Below are positions 1 through 8,559 of a stretch of DNA of 64,000 nucleotides, in pieces. The number at the start of each line of letters is the position of its first letter. Within the stretch, counting starts at the first letter, position 1. The translations under genes and the position numbers were made by a program. Source of the DNA: Rhodospirillaceae bacterium (GTDB lineage: Bacteria > Pseudomonadota > Alphaproteobacteria > CACIAM-22H2); assembly GCA_022843945.1 (NCBI GenBank), contig JALHMR010000009.1, positions 1-64,000 on the forward strand, in the 5' to 3' direction. The notes beneath the pieces are model-generated. The model was given only the letters and a program-made list of their open reading frames with translations. It was not told the origin of the DNA and made no database searches.

Positions 1-250
1 CGCGCAGCACGGGCAGGCCGTGCGCGAAGGCCGCGGCGGCCTCGTCCGGCGCGGCGATGGTGACGATCGGCACCGGCCAGTGAAGCTGCCGGGCCAGGCG
101 TTCGAGATGCGCGGCGTCGCCGATATAGAAGAAGGCGGGCAGGGCTGCGTCCTGCCGCCGCTGCCACGCCTTGAGCGCGATCTCGGCGCCGATCCCCGCG
201 GGCTCGCCCATGGTCAGGGCGAGGGGCCGTGTCGGCACGGCGGCGCCCAT
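1..250 (-). CDS. pdxA: 4-hydroxythreonine-4-phosphate dehydrogenase PdxA (N-terminal part)
   Basis: Only the first 83 residues lie in the window; the gene runs off its left edge. The N-terminus carries LALTMGEPAGIGAEIALKAW, the nucleotide-binding start typical of PdxA. PdxA oxidises 4-phosphohydroxy-L-threonine in the DXP-dependent route to pyridoxal phosphate, in the cytoplasm. The ATG at 250 follows the surA stop by a single base (TGA-G-ATG), so the two are translationally coupled. The order surA-pdxA is the usual proteobacterial one, with rsmA expected next beyond the window. Confidence 0.9.
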   Translation of the reverse strand, partial: MGAAVPTRPLALTMGEPAGIGAEIALKAWQRRQDAALPAFFYIGDAAHLERLARQLHWPVPIVTIAAPDEAAAAFAHGLPVLR

Positions 251-251
251 C

Positions 252-1535
252 TCAGACCCGGACGTCGATGAACGCCGTGCGGCGCAGGTCGCGCAGATAG
301 CGCCGGGCGATCAGGTCGAGCCGCTGGCGGGTGAGGTTCTCCATGATGTCGTCGCGGCTCGGCAGGTTCGACGGCGGCTCCTGGCGTTCGCAGACCATGA
401 CGATGGCGAAGCCCTGGTCCGACTGCACCGGCTTGGACGGAGCGCCGACCTTGAGCTCCGCGACCACCGGGCGGATGTTGGGATTGAGGTCGCCCACCTT
501 CAGCGCCGGCGACGCGTCGCCGCCGGGCAGGCCGAGCTCGCTGGCGACGCGCTTGAGATCCTCGCAACCATCGACGCTCTGCTGGACGGTCTCGGCCAGC
601 TCCCGCTGGGCGGCCGTCTCGGCGGCCGGCGCGTTGGGCTCGACGGGCAGCAGCAGCTGGGCGAGGGTGACGGTCGCGTCCTCCGGCGAGGCCGCCGCCA
701 GGGTGCGCTTGTCGCGCAGCAGATAGACATAGAATCCCGAGGCCGTGCGCAGCGGCGCCGTCGCGCGGCCGTTCGGCATCTGGTCGAGGACTCTTGAGAT
801 CTCCTCCTCGATCTGGCCGCGCTCAACCCAGCCAATATCGCCGCCGCTGGACGCCGAGGCGCTTTGCGAGAACTGCTGGGCCATGGCGGCGAAGGCCACG
901 CCGCGGCCCATCTGCTCGAGCATGTTCGTCATGTTCTGCCGGACCTCGTCCTCCTGGTCCGGGGTCTCCACGGACAGGAAGATTTCGGCGAGCAGGTATT
1001 CCACCGTGCCCTTGCTGGCGTTGATCCGCTCCACGACCTCGTCGACCTCGTCCTGGCCGACCTGCAGGCCCGGCCGCAGCCGCCGCTGGACGACCTTCTG
1101 CCAGGCGAGTGTCGCCCGGATCTGGCCCATGATGGTCGCCGGATCGATACCCGCCGCGACGAGCTCGCTGCGCAGCTGCCCCGGCTGCATCCGGTTGGCC
1201 TGCTCGACGCGCTGCACCGCATCGGCGATCTCGCGGTCCGACACCGTGGCGTTGAGGCGGTCGGCCTCCTGGATCTGCAGGCGCTCGTCGATCAGGCTGC
1301 GCAGGATCTGCGGCTGGACGCGCCGGCGGTTTTCGGCGTTGCTCGCCAGGCCCGAGGTGGCGAGCACCAGCGCCATCCGGTTCTCGAGATCGAAGACCGA
1401 GATGACCTCGTCATTGACCACGGCGGCGATGCGCTGAAGCGTCTGGGCGCCGGCCCAGCCGAAGGACAGGGCCAGCAGCGCCGCGATCAGAAACAGGCCG
1501 CGCGTCAGGCGGGGTAAGCGAAGGAAGGCGATCAC
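252..1535 (-). CDS. surA: Periplasmic chaperone and peptidyl-prolyl isomerase SurA
   Basis: SurA escorts unfolded outer-membrane proteins through the periplasm. The GTG start at 1535 gives 427 residues beginning with a signal peptide (MIAFLRLPRLTRG, then a hydrophobic stretch ending GWAGA). A SurA N-terminal domain follows (VNDEVISVFDLENRM), then a parvulin-type PPIase domain containing GGDIGWV and a weaker second PPIase-like segment near the C-terminus. A TTG at 1565 would add ten residues and overlap lptG by 14 nt; I prefer GTG because it leaves a normal signal-peptide n-region. The gene lies directly between lptG and pdxA. lptD, the best-known SurA client and the usual upstream neighbour, is not here. 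Confidence 0.88.
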   Translation of the reverse strand: MIAFLRLPRLTRGLFLIAALLALSFGWAGAQTLQRIAAVVNDEVISVFDLENRMALVLATSGLASNAENRRRVQPQILRSLIDERLQIQEADRLNATVSDREIADAVQRVEQANRMQPGQLRSELVAAGIDPATIMGQIRATLAWQKVVQRRLRPGLQVGQDEVDEVVERINASKGTVEYLLAEIFLSVETPDQEDEVRQNMTNMLEQMGRGVAFAAMAQQFSQSASASSGGDIGWVERGQIEEEISRVLDQMPNGRATAPLRTASGFYVYLLRDKRTLAAASPEDATVTLAQLLLPVEPNAPAAETAAQRELAETVQQSVDGCEDLKRVASELGLPGGDASPALKVGDLNPNIRPVVAELKVGAPSKPVQSDQGFAIVMVCERQEPPSNLPSRDDIMENLTRQRLDLIARRYLRDLRRTAFIDVRV

Positions 1536-1551
1536 GGCGCGATTTATACGC

Positions 1552-2646
1552 CTAGCCGTCCTCAAGATGAAGCAGCATTGATACGCCGAGCAGGGTACTC
1601 ACCGCCGCCGGGGCCCAGGCCGCCAGCACGACGGGAACGCTGGAGCTCTGGCCGAGCGCGGCGACCAGATTCGACAGAAAAAAGAGCACGAACCCGGCGC
1701 TGACCCCGCCGACCACCATGCGCATGGCCCCGCCGCGCCGCGGCGGGCGCAGGGAGAAGGTGGCCGCGATCAGAACCATGGCGAACAGGAGCAGGGGGCC
1801 GGCGATGCTGCGGTGCCAGTACAGCCGGTGGCGAACGGCCGAGAATCCCGCCGCCTCCAGGGTCCGGATGAAGGAGGGCAAATCCCAGAACGAGATGGTT
1901 TCCGGTGCCGCGAATCCATCCTGGATTCGCTCGCGCGTCATTTCCGTGGGCAGACGATACTCGCGCTCCTGGCGGCCCGGCCGATCGGGGCTGGTCACCC
2001 AGGCGTCGCGCAGCAGCCAGTAGCCGGGCTCGAGCCGGGCGCTGGCGGCATCGATCCGGCCGACGAACTTGTCCTGGCCTTCGAAGGTGAAAATGATCAC
2101 GTCGTAAAGCTCGAAGTCCTGGGAGGAGACGCGCAAGGCATGAACGACGGAGTTCGTCGTGCCTTCCGCCTGGCGCAGCCAGACGCCCGTGGGCGAGACC
2201 GCGAGCAGGTTGGAGCGGCCGCGGAAGAGCTGGGCCTCGAGCTGCTCGTGCTTGGCATAGAAGACGGCGCTGACCGGATTGAAGATGGCCAGCACCAGGG
2301 CGCCGATGAATACCGCCGCGCCGACGACCGGAAAAAGGAACTGCCAGACGGAGACACCGGCCGCGCGCACGACCGTCAGTTCGTGGCTGCGGGTCAGTCG
2401 CCAGAAGGCGATCATGGCGGAGAATAGGACCACGAAGGGCACCATCTCCTGGGCCAGCTTGGGCAGCTTGAGCAGCGAGAGCTGGATCACCAGCTCGGCG
2501 GTGGCGCCGGCCCGGCCGGCCGAGCGGCGCAGCAGCTCGATGACGTCGAACAGGAAGACGATGGCGACGAGCGTGAGCAGGACGCCCAGGAAACACAGCA
2601 GGAACTGCCGGCCGATGTAGGTCGAAAGGGTAGGGGAAATGCGCAT
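1552..2646 (-). CDS. lptG: LPS export ABC transporter permease LptG
   Basis: An inner-membrane permease of the LptB2FG machine that extracts lipopolysaccharide from the inner membrane. The 364 residues have the YjgP/YjgQ layout: N-terminal membrane helices with FDVIELLRR, the conserved SHELTVVRAAGVSVW, a periplasmic beta-rich domain, and C-terminal helices beginning near RHRLYWHRSIAGPLLLF. The FDVIELLRR segment and the C-terminus fit LptG better than LptF. It is divergent from pepA, the position usually held by lptF, and surA follows with no lptD between. The heterodimer partner must therefore be encoded elsewhere or be absent. Confidence 0.88.
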   Translation of the reverse strand: MRISPTLSTYIGRQFLLCFLGVLLTLVAIVFLFDVIELLRRSAGRAGATAELVIQLSLLKLPKLAQEMVPFVVLFSAMIAFWRLTRSHELTVVRAAGVSVWQFLFPVVGAAVFIGALVLAIFNPVSAVFYAKHEQLEAQLFRGRSNLLAVSPTGVWLRQAEGTTNSVVHALRVSSQDFELYDVIIFTFEGQDKFVGRIDAASARLEPGYWLLRDAWVTSPDRPGRQEREYRLPTEMTRERIQDGFAAPETISFWDLPSFIRTLEAAGFSAVRHRLYWHRSIAGPLLLFAMVLIAATFSLRPPRRGGAMRMVVGGVSAGFVLFFLSNLVAALGQSSSVPVVLAAWAPAAVSTLLGVSMLLHLEDG

Positions 2647-2787
2647 CCGGCCGGCGAGTCCTCGTTAACGGACTTTACCATGGAGCAGGGGGTGCTGCCG
2701 CAAGCCCCGGAGCGGTAAGCTTAAGCCAGATTTGGGGCCAAATCGCGCCGAACAAAACATGTACAGCATTGAAAACCGGGCTTTTCT

Positions 2788-2796
2788 TTATCCACA
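2788..2796 (+). promoter_or_regulatory. Perfect DnaA-box sequence in the lptG/pepA divergent region
   Basis: TTATCCACA, an exact match to the high-affinity DnaA box, lies between the divergent lptG and pepA genes. A single box could be chance or could let DnaA influence these promoters. There is no cluster of boxes and no evidence of an origin. Confidence 0.35.
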
Positions 2797-2894
2797 GTTT
2801 ACGGCTAGATATGCCCGGTTTGACGCTTTCGCCCCCGCCGCCAAGGCGGCTGGCCGGGGAACGCGAGTAGCGCGGTGAGAGGAAGCTGCCATCC

Positions 2895-4400
2895 ATGAAA
2901 ATTGCGTTTGCGAAGCCGGAACAGACGAATTCCGGGACGTTGGTCGTTGGGGTGAGTGACGAGCGAAAGCTGACCCCCTCAGCGGCGGCGCTCGACAAGA
3001 AGTCGGGCGGCATTCTCACCCGTGCCATGTCTTCGAGCCGCTTCAAGGGCCGCAAGGACGAGATCCTCGACATCGTGGCGCCCAAAGGCCTACCGCTGTC
3101 GCGCATCGTCCTCGCCGGCCTGGGCAAGCTGGACAAGATTGACGCCCTGCGCATGCAGGCCGTCGGCGGCACCCTGGTGGCGCATCTCAACCGGGTCGGC
3201 GAGACCACCGCGACCATGCAGGTTGACCAGCTTCCGGGGGCCCCGCTGGGCGCGCCGGACATGGCCGCCCATGTCGCCTACGGCGCCAAGCTGCGCTCCT
3301 ATCGCTTCGACAAATACCGGACCAAGGAGAAGGAAGAGAACAAGCCCAGCCTGCGGGCGCTCAACCTGATGGTCACCGATGTGGCGGCGGCGCGTAAGTC
3401 CTCGGCGCCGCTCGATCGCACGGCTGATGCGATCTTCTTCAGCCGCGATCTGATTTCCGAGCCGCCGAACGTCATCTACCCGGAGACCTTCGCCGAGCGT
3501 TGCAAGCGCCTGACCGCGGTCGGCATCAAGGTCGAGGTGCTGGACGAGAAGCAGCTCGCCAAGCTCGGCTTCAACACGCTGCTGGCCGTCGGCCAGGGCA
3601 GCGTGCGCCCGTCGCGCGTCGTGGTGATGAGCTGGAACGGCGCGCCCAAGGCCAAGGACAAGCGGCCGCTCGCCTTCTGCGGCAAGGGTGTGTGCTTCGA
3701 CACCGGCGGCATCTCGATCAAGCCGTCCGCCGGCATGGAAGACATGAAGTGGGACATGGCCGGCGCCGGCGTGGTGGCGGGCCTGATGGAAGCGCTGGCT
3801 GCGCGCCGTGCCAAGGTGAATGCCGTCGGCGTGGTCGGGCTGGTGGAGAACATGCCGTCCGGTTCGGCGGCGCGGCCGTCGGATATCGTCAAGTCGCTCT
3901 CCGGCAAGACGGTCGAGATCCTCAATACGGACGCCGAAGGCCGCCTGGTGCTGGCCGATGTGTGCTGGTACACGCAGGATCGCTTCAAGCCCAAGGCGAT
4001 GATCGACTTGGCGACGCTCACCGGCGCCGTGATCGTGGCGCTCGGCCACGAATACGCCGGCATCATGTCGAACAATGACGACCTGACCAAGAACCTGATC
4101 TCGGCCGGCGAGGCCGTGGGCGAGAAGCTGTGGCGCCTGCCGCTGGGCGAGGCTTACGACCGCGACATCGATTCAGACGCGGCCGACGTGAAGAACATCG
4201 GCTCGAACCGGGCCGCCGGCACGATCATCGGCGCCCAGTTCATCCAGCGCTTCGTCAACGACGTGCCCTGGGCTCACTTGGATATCGCTGGTGTGGCGTG
4301 GAGCAAGAAGGACACGGCCACGGTGCCGAAGGGCGCCACCGCGTTCGGCCTGCGCCTGCTCGACCGGATGGTCGCCGACCATTACGAGGAAGCCGGCTGA
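2895..4400 (+). CDS. pepA: Leucyl aminopeptidase PepA (M17)
   Basis: A cytosolic manganese/zinc aminopeptidase releasing N-terminal residues; in some bacteria it is also a DNA-binding accessory factor. The 501 residues are normal for M17. The C-terminal catalytic domain has GKGVCFDTGGISIKPS, the metal- and substrate-binding region, and the family signature NTDAEGRL at about residue 344. The start at 2895 gives the usual short N-terminus (MKIAFAKPE). It is followed by holC at a 16-nt distance, the order also known from gammaproteobacteria, and is divergent from lptG. Confidence 0.95.
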   Translation: MKIAFAKPEQTNSGTLVVGVSDERKLTPSAAALDKKSGGILTRAMSSSRFKGRKDEILDIVAPKGLPLSRIVLAGLGKLDKIDALRMQAVGGTLVAHLNRVGETTATMQVDQLPGAPLGAPDMAAHVAYGAKLRSYRFDKYRTKEKEENKPSLRALNLMVTDVAAARKSSAPLDRTADAIFFSRDLISEPPNVIYPETFAERCKRLTAVGIKVEVLDEKQLAKLGFNTLLAVGQGSVRPSRVVVMSWNGAPKAKDKRPLAFCGKGVCFDTGGISIKPSAGMEDMKWDMAGAGVVAGLMEALAARRAKVNAVGVVGLVENMPSGSAARPSDIVKSLSGKTVEILNTDAEGRLVLADVCWYTQDRFKPKAMIDLATLTGAVIVALGHEYAGIMSNNDDLTKNLISAGEAVGEKLWRLPLGEAYDRDIDSDAADVKNIGSNRAAGTIIGAQFIQRFVNDVPWAHLDIAGVAWSKKDTATVPKGATAFGLRLLDRMVADHYEEAG

Positions 4401-4416
4401 ACGGGCGGGGTCCGTC

Positions 4417-4863
4417 CTGACCGAGATCCGCTTTTATCACCTGACGACCACGACGCTCGAGCGCGCGCTGCCGCAGTTGCTCGAGAAGGTGCTGGCGCGC
4501 GGCGATCGCGCCGTGGTGATGGCCGGGTCCGAGGAGCGTGTGAACGCCCTCGATGCCGAGCTCTGGACCTACAACGATCGCGCCTTCCTGCCGCACGGTA
4601 CGACGCGCGACGGCCATGCCGAGGACCAGCCGGTATGGCTGACGGTCCGCGAGGAGAATCCCAACGGCGCCAAGGTGCTGTTCCTGACCGATGGGGCGAC
4701 CGCCGACGTCGGTCCGTGGTCCCTGGTGCTGGAGATGTTCGACGGCAACTCGGAAGAGACGGTGGCTGCCGCGCGCGGCCGCTGGAAGGGCTACAAGGAC
4801 GCCGGCCACGAGCTCGCCTACTGGAAGCAGGACCCGCAGGGCCGCTGGGAAAAGGCCAGCTAG
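4417..4863 (+). CDS. holC: DNA polymerase III chi subunit HolC
   Basis: The chi subunit links the polymerase III clamp loader to single-strand binding protein. The 148-residue product (TEIRFYHLTTTTLERALPQL and onward) matches chi in length and in motifs such as VWLT and VLFLTDGA. The frame has no ATG, GTG or TTG at the conserved N-terminus. The only well-placed start is CTG at 4417, six bases after the purine-rich GGGCGGGG at 4403-4410. The next TTG, GTG or ATG codons would delete part of the conserved N-terminal strand and helix, and the nearest upstream start is a GTG at 4291 deep inside pepA. The stop overlaps the panE stop tail to tail (CTAG). Confidence 0.85.
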   Translation: MTEIRFYHLTTTTLERALPQLLEKVLARGDRAVVMAGSEERVNALDAELWTYNDRAFLPHGTTRDGHAEDQPVWLTVREENPNGAKVLFLTDGATADVGPWSLVLEMFDGNSEETVAAARGRWKGYKDAGHELAYWKQDPQGRWEKAS

Positions 4864-5849
4864 GGCGTGTACAGGCCCTTGTCCGCCGCTTGGCGGGCTG
4901 CCAGCGCGGCCACGACATCGAGTGTCGGCGTGGCGATGCCGGCAACCCGGCCGAAGGCCAGCGGTGCCATGACCATCGCCTCGAGCTCCATCGGTCGCCC
5001 GCGCTCGTAGTCCTGCAGGATGGACGGTTTGTGGCGCCCCGCCACGCCGGTCGGCGGAAGCCGCTCCGGCGGAGTCATGCTGATCGTCACACCATGGGCT
5101 GTGGCGATGGCCAGCCCCTCGTCCATCAAGCGGCTCGTGGTCTCCATCAGGGCGCGATCCTTGCTCAGCACGTCGAGGGCATGGCCCGTCAGCAGACAGA
5201 GCGTGGAGAACGACAGGTTGCGCAGAAGTTTCGACCAGATGGTGTGGCGGATATCGGTGACCGGTTCGGAGCCGATGCCGGCGCTCTCGAGCGCGGCGCG
5301 CAGGGCACTGACGCGCGGGGAAAGCGTGTCGTCCGGCTCTCCAACGGTCAGGCTGTTGTTCTGAGGCGTGGTGTTCTCGATCACGCCGGGCTCGACCACG
5401 GTGTTGGCCGAGAAGATGACGCCGCCCAAAGCCCGCTCCACGCCGACGGCGCGCGCCAGCGCGCCGCCCGGATCGAGCCGTGACAGGTCGGGGGGCCGGC
5501 GGCGCGAGGCCGCAAGACCGTGGCCATACCACCAGGGAATGCCGTTCTGGGCGAAGACCACCGCGCTCTGGGGCCCGAGCAGCGGGCCGATGCCGGCGGC
5601 CAGCGCCGGCAGGCCGTTGGCTTTCAGGGTGGAGATGACGACGTCCTGAACGCCGAGCTCGGCCGGCTTGTCGCTGGCCCGGACTGGGGCCTTGATCTGC
5701 TGCCCGCCGGTCTTCAGGACCAGGCCGTTGCGCCGGATGGCGTCGAGATGGGCGCCGCGTGCGACCACCGATACTTCGTGCCCGGCCGCCGCCAGCTTGA
5801 CCGCGAAATGCCCGCCGACCGCGCCGGCCCCAAACACGCAGATACGCAT
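4860..5849 (-). CDS. panE: 2-dehydropantoate 2-reductase (ketopantoate reductase)
   Basis: An NADPH-dependent reductase converting ketopantoate to pantoate for pantothenate and CoA synthesis. The 329 residues begin with the Rossmann motif [20 protein letters not shown]. Further conserved elements are QNGIPWW and the C-terminal ketopantoate reductase domain with [19 protein letters not shown]. ApbA/PanE families contain paralogues with other substrates, and no other pantothenate gene is nearby, so the exact substrate is inferred. Confidence 0.82.
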   Translation of the reverse strand: MRICVFGAGAVGGHFAVKLAAAGHEVSVVARGAHLDAIRRNGLVLKTGGQQIKAPVRASDKPAELGVQDVVISTLKANGLPALAAGIGPLLGPQSAVVFAQNGIPWWYGHGLAASRRRPPDLSRLDPGGALARAVGVERALGGVIFSANTVVEPGVIENTTPQNNSLTVGEPDDTLSPRVSALRAALESAGIGSEPVTDIRHTIWSKLLRNLSFSTLCLLTGHALDVLSKDRALMETTSRLMDEGLAIATAHGVTISMTPPERLPPTGVAGRHKPSILQDYERGRPMELEAMVMAPLAFGRVAGIATPTLDVVAALAARQAADKGLYTP

Positions 5850-5893
5850 ACTGTCGGCCGCCTTTACCCGTGTTCCCGGCGCGCCGGAGGCGG

Positions 5894-5922
5894 TTGCCCA
5901 GACTAGGCTAACCCGCTATAAG
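5894..5922 (+). promoter_or_regulatory. Probable housekeeping promoter of ndk
   Basis: TTGCCC at 5894-5899 and TATAAG at 5917-5922 are separated by 17 bp, a good sigma-70-type arrangement in the panE/ndk divergent gap. Transcription would begin near 5929, about 33 nt before the ndk start. Confidence 0.5.
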
Positions 5923-5961
5923 CGCCGCTCGTTTTCCCCTCAATCAGCGGGTTTTGCAAGT

Positions 5962-6384
5962 ATGGCCACCGAGCGCACCTTATCCATCGTCAAGCCGGAC
6001 GCGACCCGGCGCAACCTCACCGGCGCGATCGTCGACCGGCTGGAGAAGGCCGGCCTGCGCGTCGTTGCGCAGAAGCGCATCCAGCTCACCCGCGCCCAGG
6101 CCGAGCAGTTCTACGGCGTGCACAAGGCGCGCCCCTTCTTCGACAGCCTGTGCAAGTTCATGACCTCCGGTCCGGTCGTGGTGCAGGTCCTCGAAGGCGA
6201 GAACGCCGTCGCCAAGAATCGCGAAGTCATGGGTGCCACCGACCCCTCGAAGGCCGCCCCCGGCACGATCCGCAAGGATTTCGCTGAGTCGATCGAGGCG
6301 AACTCGGCGCATGGCTCCGACAGCGCGGAGAACGCGGCGGTCGAGATCGCCTTCTTCTTCAGCGGGCTTGAGCTCGTCGGCTAA
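5962..6384 (+). CDS. ndk: Nucleoside diphosphate kinase
   Basis: Transfers the gamma phosphate of ATP to nucleoside diphosphates through a phosphohistidine, balancing NTP and dNTP pools in the cytoplasm. The 140-residue length is typical. The active-site histidine is H117 in NSAHGSDS, and the N-terminus [14 protein letters not shown] is canonical. The frame is open upstream, but conservation fixes the ATG at 5962. A promoter-like element lies upstream and a strong terminator 22 bases beyond the stop, so it appears to be a single-gene unit. Confidence 0.96.
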   Translation: MATERTLSIVKPDATRRNLTGAIVDRLEKAGLRVVAQKRIQLTRAQAEQFYGVHKARPFFDSLCKFMTSGPVVVQVLEGENAVAKNREVMGATDPSKAAPGTIRKDFAESIEANSAHGSDSAENAAVEIAFFFSGLELVG

Positions 6385-6405
6385 GTTGGCAAGCACCGCA
6401 AACAG

Positions 6406-6436
6406 AAAGGGCCGCCCCGAAGGGCGGCCCTTTTTT
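6406..6436 (+). terminator. Intrinsic terminator of ndk
   Basis: A perfect 9-bp GC stem (GGGCCGCCC / GGGCGGCCC) with a CGAA loop is followed by six T residues. AAA before the stem pairs with the first T residues, so it may also act for the convergent oxidase microprotein gene. Confidence 0.88.
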
Positions 6437-6454
6437 GTTGCGCCGGTGGCGCGG

Positions 6455-6628
6455 TCACATCGGCTTTGGCGGATGGCCCCCGGTCAGGAAGATGGCCATG
6501 AACACGACCAGGACGAGGCAGCCGGCGAGCGTCCAGACGGCGAGACGGTTGAAGTTCTTCCAAGTCTCCTCCGACTGGCGCATGTCGAAGTTGGACTGCT
6601 GATTGTTACCGTGCGAAGGGCTGGCCAT
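6455..6628 (-). CDS. aa3-type cytochrome c oxidase subunit IV microprotein
   Basis: A 57-residue protein (MASPSHGNNQQSNFDMRQSE...) with a soluble N-terminus, the helix start ETWKNFNRLAVWT and one membrane span ending VVFMAIFLTGG. This matches the short alphaproteobacterial aa3-type cytochrome oxidase subunit IV family (COX4_pro type), a one-helix accessory of the respiratory oxidase. An AGGA ribosome-binding site (TTGGAGGATTCG) precedes the ATG at 6628. No other oxidase subunit is in the window, which is common for this family. The ndk terminator lies just beyond its stop. Confidence 0.78.
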   Translation of the reverse strand: MASPSHGNNQQSNFDMRQSEETWKNFNRLAVWTLAGCLVLVVFMAIFLTGGHPPKPM

Positions 6629-6691
6629 CCGTCGAATCCTCCAAGAAAGTCAGATGGAAGATAGCCAAACCGCGGCGCGCTGGAAAGGGCG

Positions 6692-7348
6692 TCAGCGGCC
6701 GTCGGCTGGGTTAATCAGCAGGCCGTCGGGGGCGGCATGATCGCCGACCACCGCCTTGTCGCCCTGGACCCGAACCCGGCCGGAGGCGACCAGGGCGAGG
6801 GCGAGGGGATAGGCGCGATGCTCCGCCGCCAGGACGCGCGACGCCAGGCGATCCTCATCGTCGTCGGGCAGCACCGGCACGGCCGCCTGGACGATGATCG
6901 GACCGTTATCCATCTCGGCGCGCACGAAATGCACGGTGCAGCCGGCGAGCCGGACACCGGCGGCCAGGGCGCGGGCGTGCGTGTCGAGGCCGGGGAAGGC
7001 CGGGAGCAGGGAGGGGTGGATGTTGATCAGCCGGTCGCGCCACGCCTCGACGAAGCCGGGCGTCAGCAGTCGCATGAAGCCGGCGAGGCAGACGAGGTCG
7101 GCCCTGGCCGTCCGCAGCTGCGCGGTCAGCTCTGTTTCGAAGGTCGCCCGATCGGCGAATTTCCGGTGCTCGACGACCGCCGTGGGAATGCCGGCAGTCG
7201 CGGCGCGGGCCAGGCCGCCGGCGCCGGCGATGTTCGAAAGGACGAGAACAATCTCGGCTGGATAGTCGGGCGCGCGGGCGGCATCAATCAGGGCCTGCAT
7301 GTTGCTGCCGCGGCCCGAGATCAGGACCGCAACGCGCTTTCGCGCCAT
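6692..7348 (-). CDS. purN: Phosphoribosylglycinamide formyltransferase PurN
   Basis: Formylates GAR with 10-formyl-THF, the third step of purine synthesis. The 218-residue protein has RVAVLISGRGSNMQALI at the start, the catalytic region INIHPSLLPAFPGLDTHARA and AGCTVHFVRAEMDNGPII. Its ATG overlaps the purM stop by one base (TGATG), so purM and purN form a coupled pair. Confidence 0.95.
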   Translation of the reverse strand: MARKRVAVLISGRGSNMQALIDAARAPDYPAEIVLVLSNIAGAGGLARAATAGIPTAVVEHRKFADRATFETELTAQLRTARADLVCLAGFMRLLTPGFVEAWRDRLINIHPSLLPAFPGLDTHARALAAGVRLAGCTVHFVRAEMDNGPIIVQAAVPVLPDDDEDRLASRVLAAEHRAYPLALALVASGRVRVQGDKAVVGDHAAPDGLLINPADGR

Positions 7349-8448
7349 CAGCCCCAGGCCTTGTCGGCGTTGCGCACCACGCAGCCCGCGCGGTCGCCGC
7401 GCGGCGTGACGCTGCCCAGCCGGTAGACGGTCTCACCCGCCGCCTGCAGCAGACGCGTGGTTTCGTCGGCGTCGGCGGCCGAGGCCACGAGCACCATGCC
7501 GATGCCGCAATTGAACACGCGGCTCATTTCCGCCGTGGCGATGCCGCCGGCCTCGGCCAGCCAGGAGAAAACCGGCGGCAGCTTCCAGGCCTCGGCGTCG
7601 ACCTCGACCGTCGTCTCGTCGGGGATCACCCGCGGCACGTTCTCGATCAGGCCGCCGCCGGTGATATGCGCCATGGCCTTGACCAGGCCGGGGCGCTGGC
7701 GCGCCGCGCGGCAGAGCGTCAGCAGGTTCTTCACGTAGATGCGGGTGGGGACGAGCATCGCCTCGGCCATCGTCTGGCCGGGCGCGAAGGGGGCGGGGGC
7801 GTCCCAGGCCAGCTTGCTGTCGGCGACCACGCGGCGCACCAGCGAGAAGCCGTTGGAGTGCAGGCCGCTGGAGGCAAGGCCGAGGACGACGTCGCCGCTG
7901 GCGACATGGTGCCCGTCGATCACCTCGCCGCGCTCGACGGCACCGACCGCGAAACCGGCGAGATCGTAATCCTTGCCGGCGTAGAGGCCGGGCATCTCGG
8001 CGGTCTCGCCGCCGATCAGCGCGCAGCCCGCCTGCCGGCAGCCCTCGGCGATGCCGGCGACGATCGTCTTGCCCGTGGGCACGTCGAGCTTGCCGGTGGC
8101 GAAGTAGTCGAGAAAGAACAGGGGCTCTGCGCCCTGCACGATCAGGTCGTTGACACACATGGCGACGAGATCGATGCCGACCGTCTCATTTCGGCCGGAA
8201 TCGATCGCCACCTTCACCTTGGTGCCGACGCCGTCGTTGGTCGCGACGAGAATGGGATCCTTGTAGCCGGCGGCCTTCAGGTCGAAGAGGGCGCCGAAGC
8301 CGCCGAGCTGCGCATCGGCACCGGGCCGGCGGGTCGAGCCGGCGAGCGGCTTGATGGCGTCGACCAGGGCCTCACCGGCGTCGATATCGACCCCGGCATC
8401 CTTGTAGCTCGTCGGGTTGCGGTTGCTGCGAATGGGTCCCCCGTGCAA
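7348..8448 (-). CDS. purM: Phosphoribosylformylglycinamidine cyclo-ligase PurM
   Basis: AIR synthetase closes the imidazole ring in purine synthesis. Diagnostic segments are [50 protein letters not shown] and the glycine-rich [14 protein letters not shown]. No ATG lies near the conserved N-terminus. A TTG at 8448 is the only ordinary start, giving 366 residues, and it lacks a clear Shine-Dalgarno. The gene is divergent from the DUF2066 gene and coupled to purN. Confidence 0.93.
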   Translation of the reverse strand: MHGGPIRSNRNPTSYKDAGVDIDAGEALVDAIKPLAGSTRRPGADAQLGGFGALFDLKAAGYKDPILVATNDGVGTKVKVAIDSGRNETVGIDLVAMCVNDLIVQGAEPLFFLDYFATGKLDVPTGKTIVAGIAEGCRQAGCALIGGETAEMPGLYAGKDYDLAGFAVGAVERGEVIDGHHVASGDVVLGLASSGLHSNGFSLVRRVVADSKLAWDAPAPFAPGQTMAEAMLVPTRIYVKNLLTLCRAARQRPGLVKAMAHITGGGLIENVPRVIPDETTVEVDAEAWKLPPVFSWLAEAGGIATAEMSRVFNCGIGMVLVASAADADETTRLLQAAGETVYRLGSVTPRGDRAGCVVRNADKAWG

Positions 8449-8559
8449 AATAAGTACTTGAAACCACGGCTAAACCGCCCAAAGTCTGGCGCGGCCCGTC
8501 CGTGGCGCAACATACTTGATCCCTAACGGTTTGCAATGACGCAGCGGGTGTTGGTGGGT

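Noticed and set aside
8449-8535. A purine riboswitch or other structured leader before purM
   Set aside because: The 87-bp divergent gap shows no recognisable riboswitch core.
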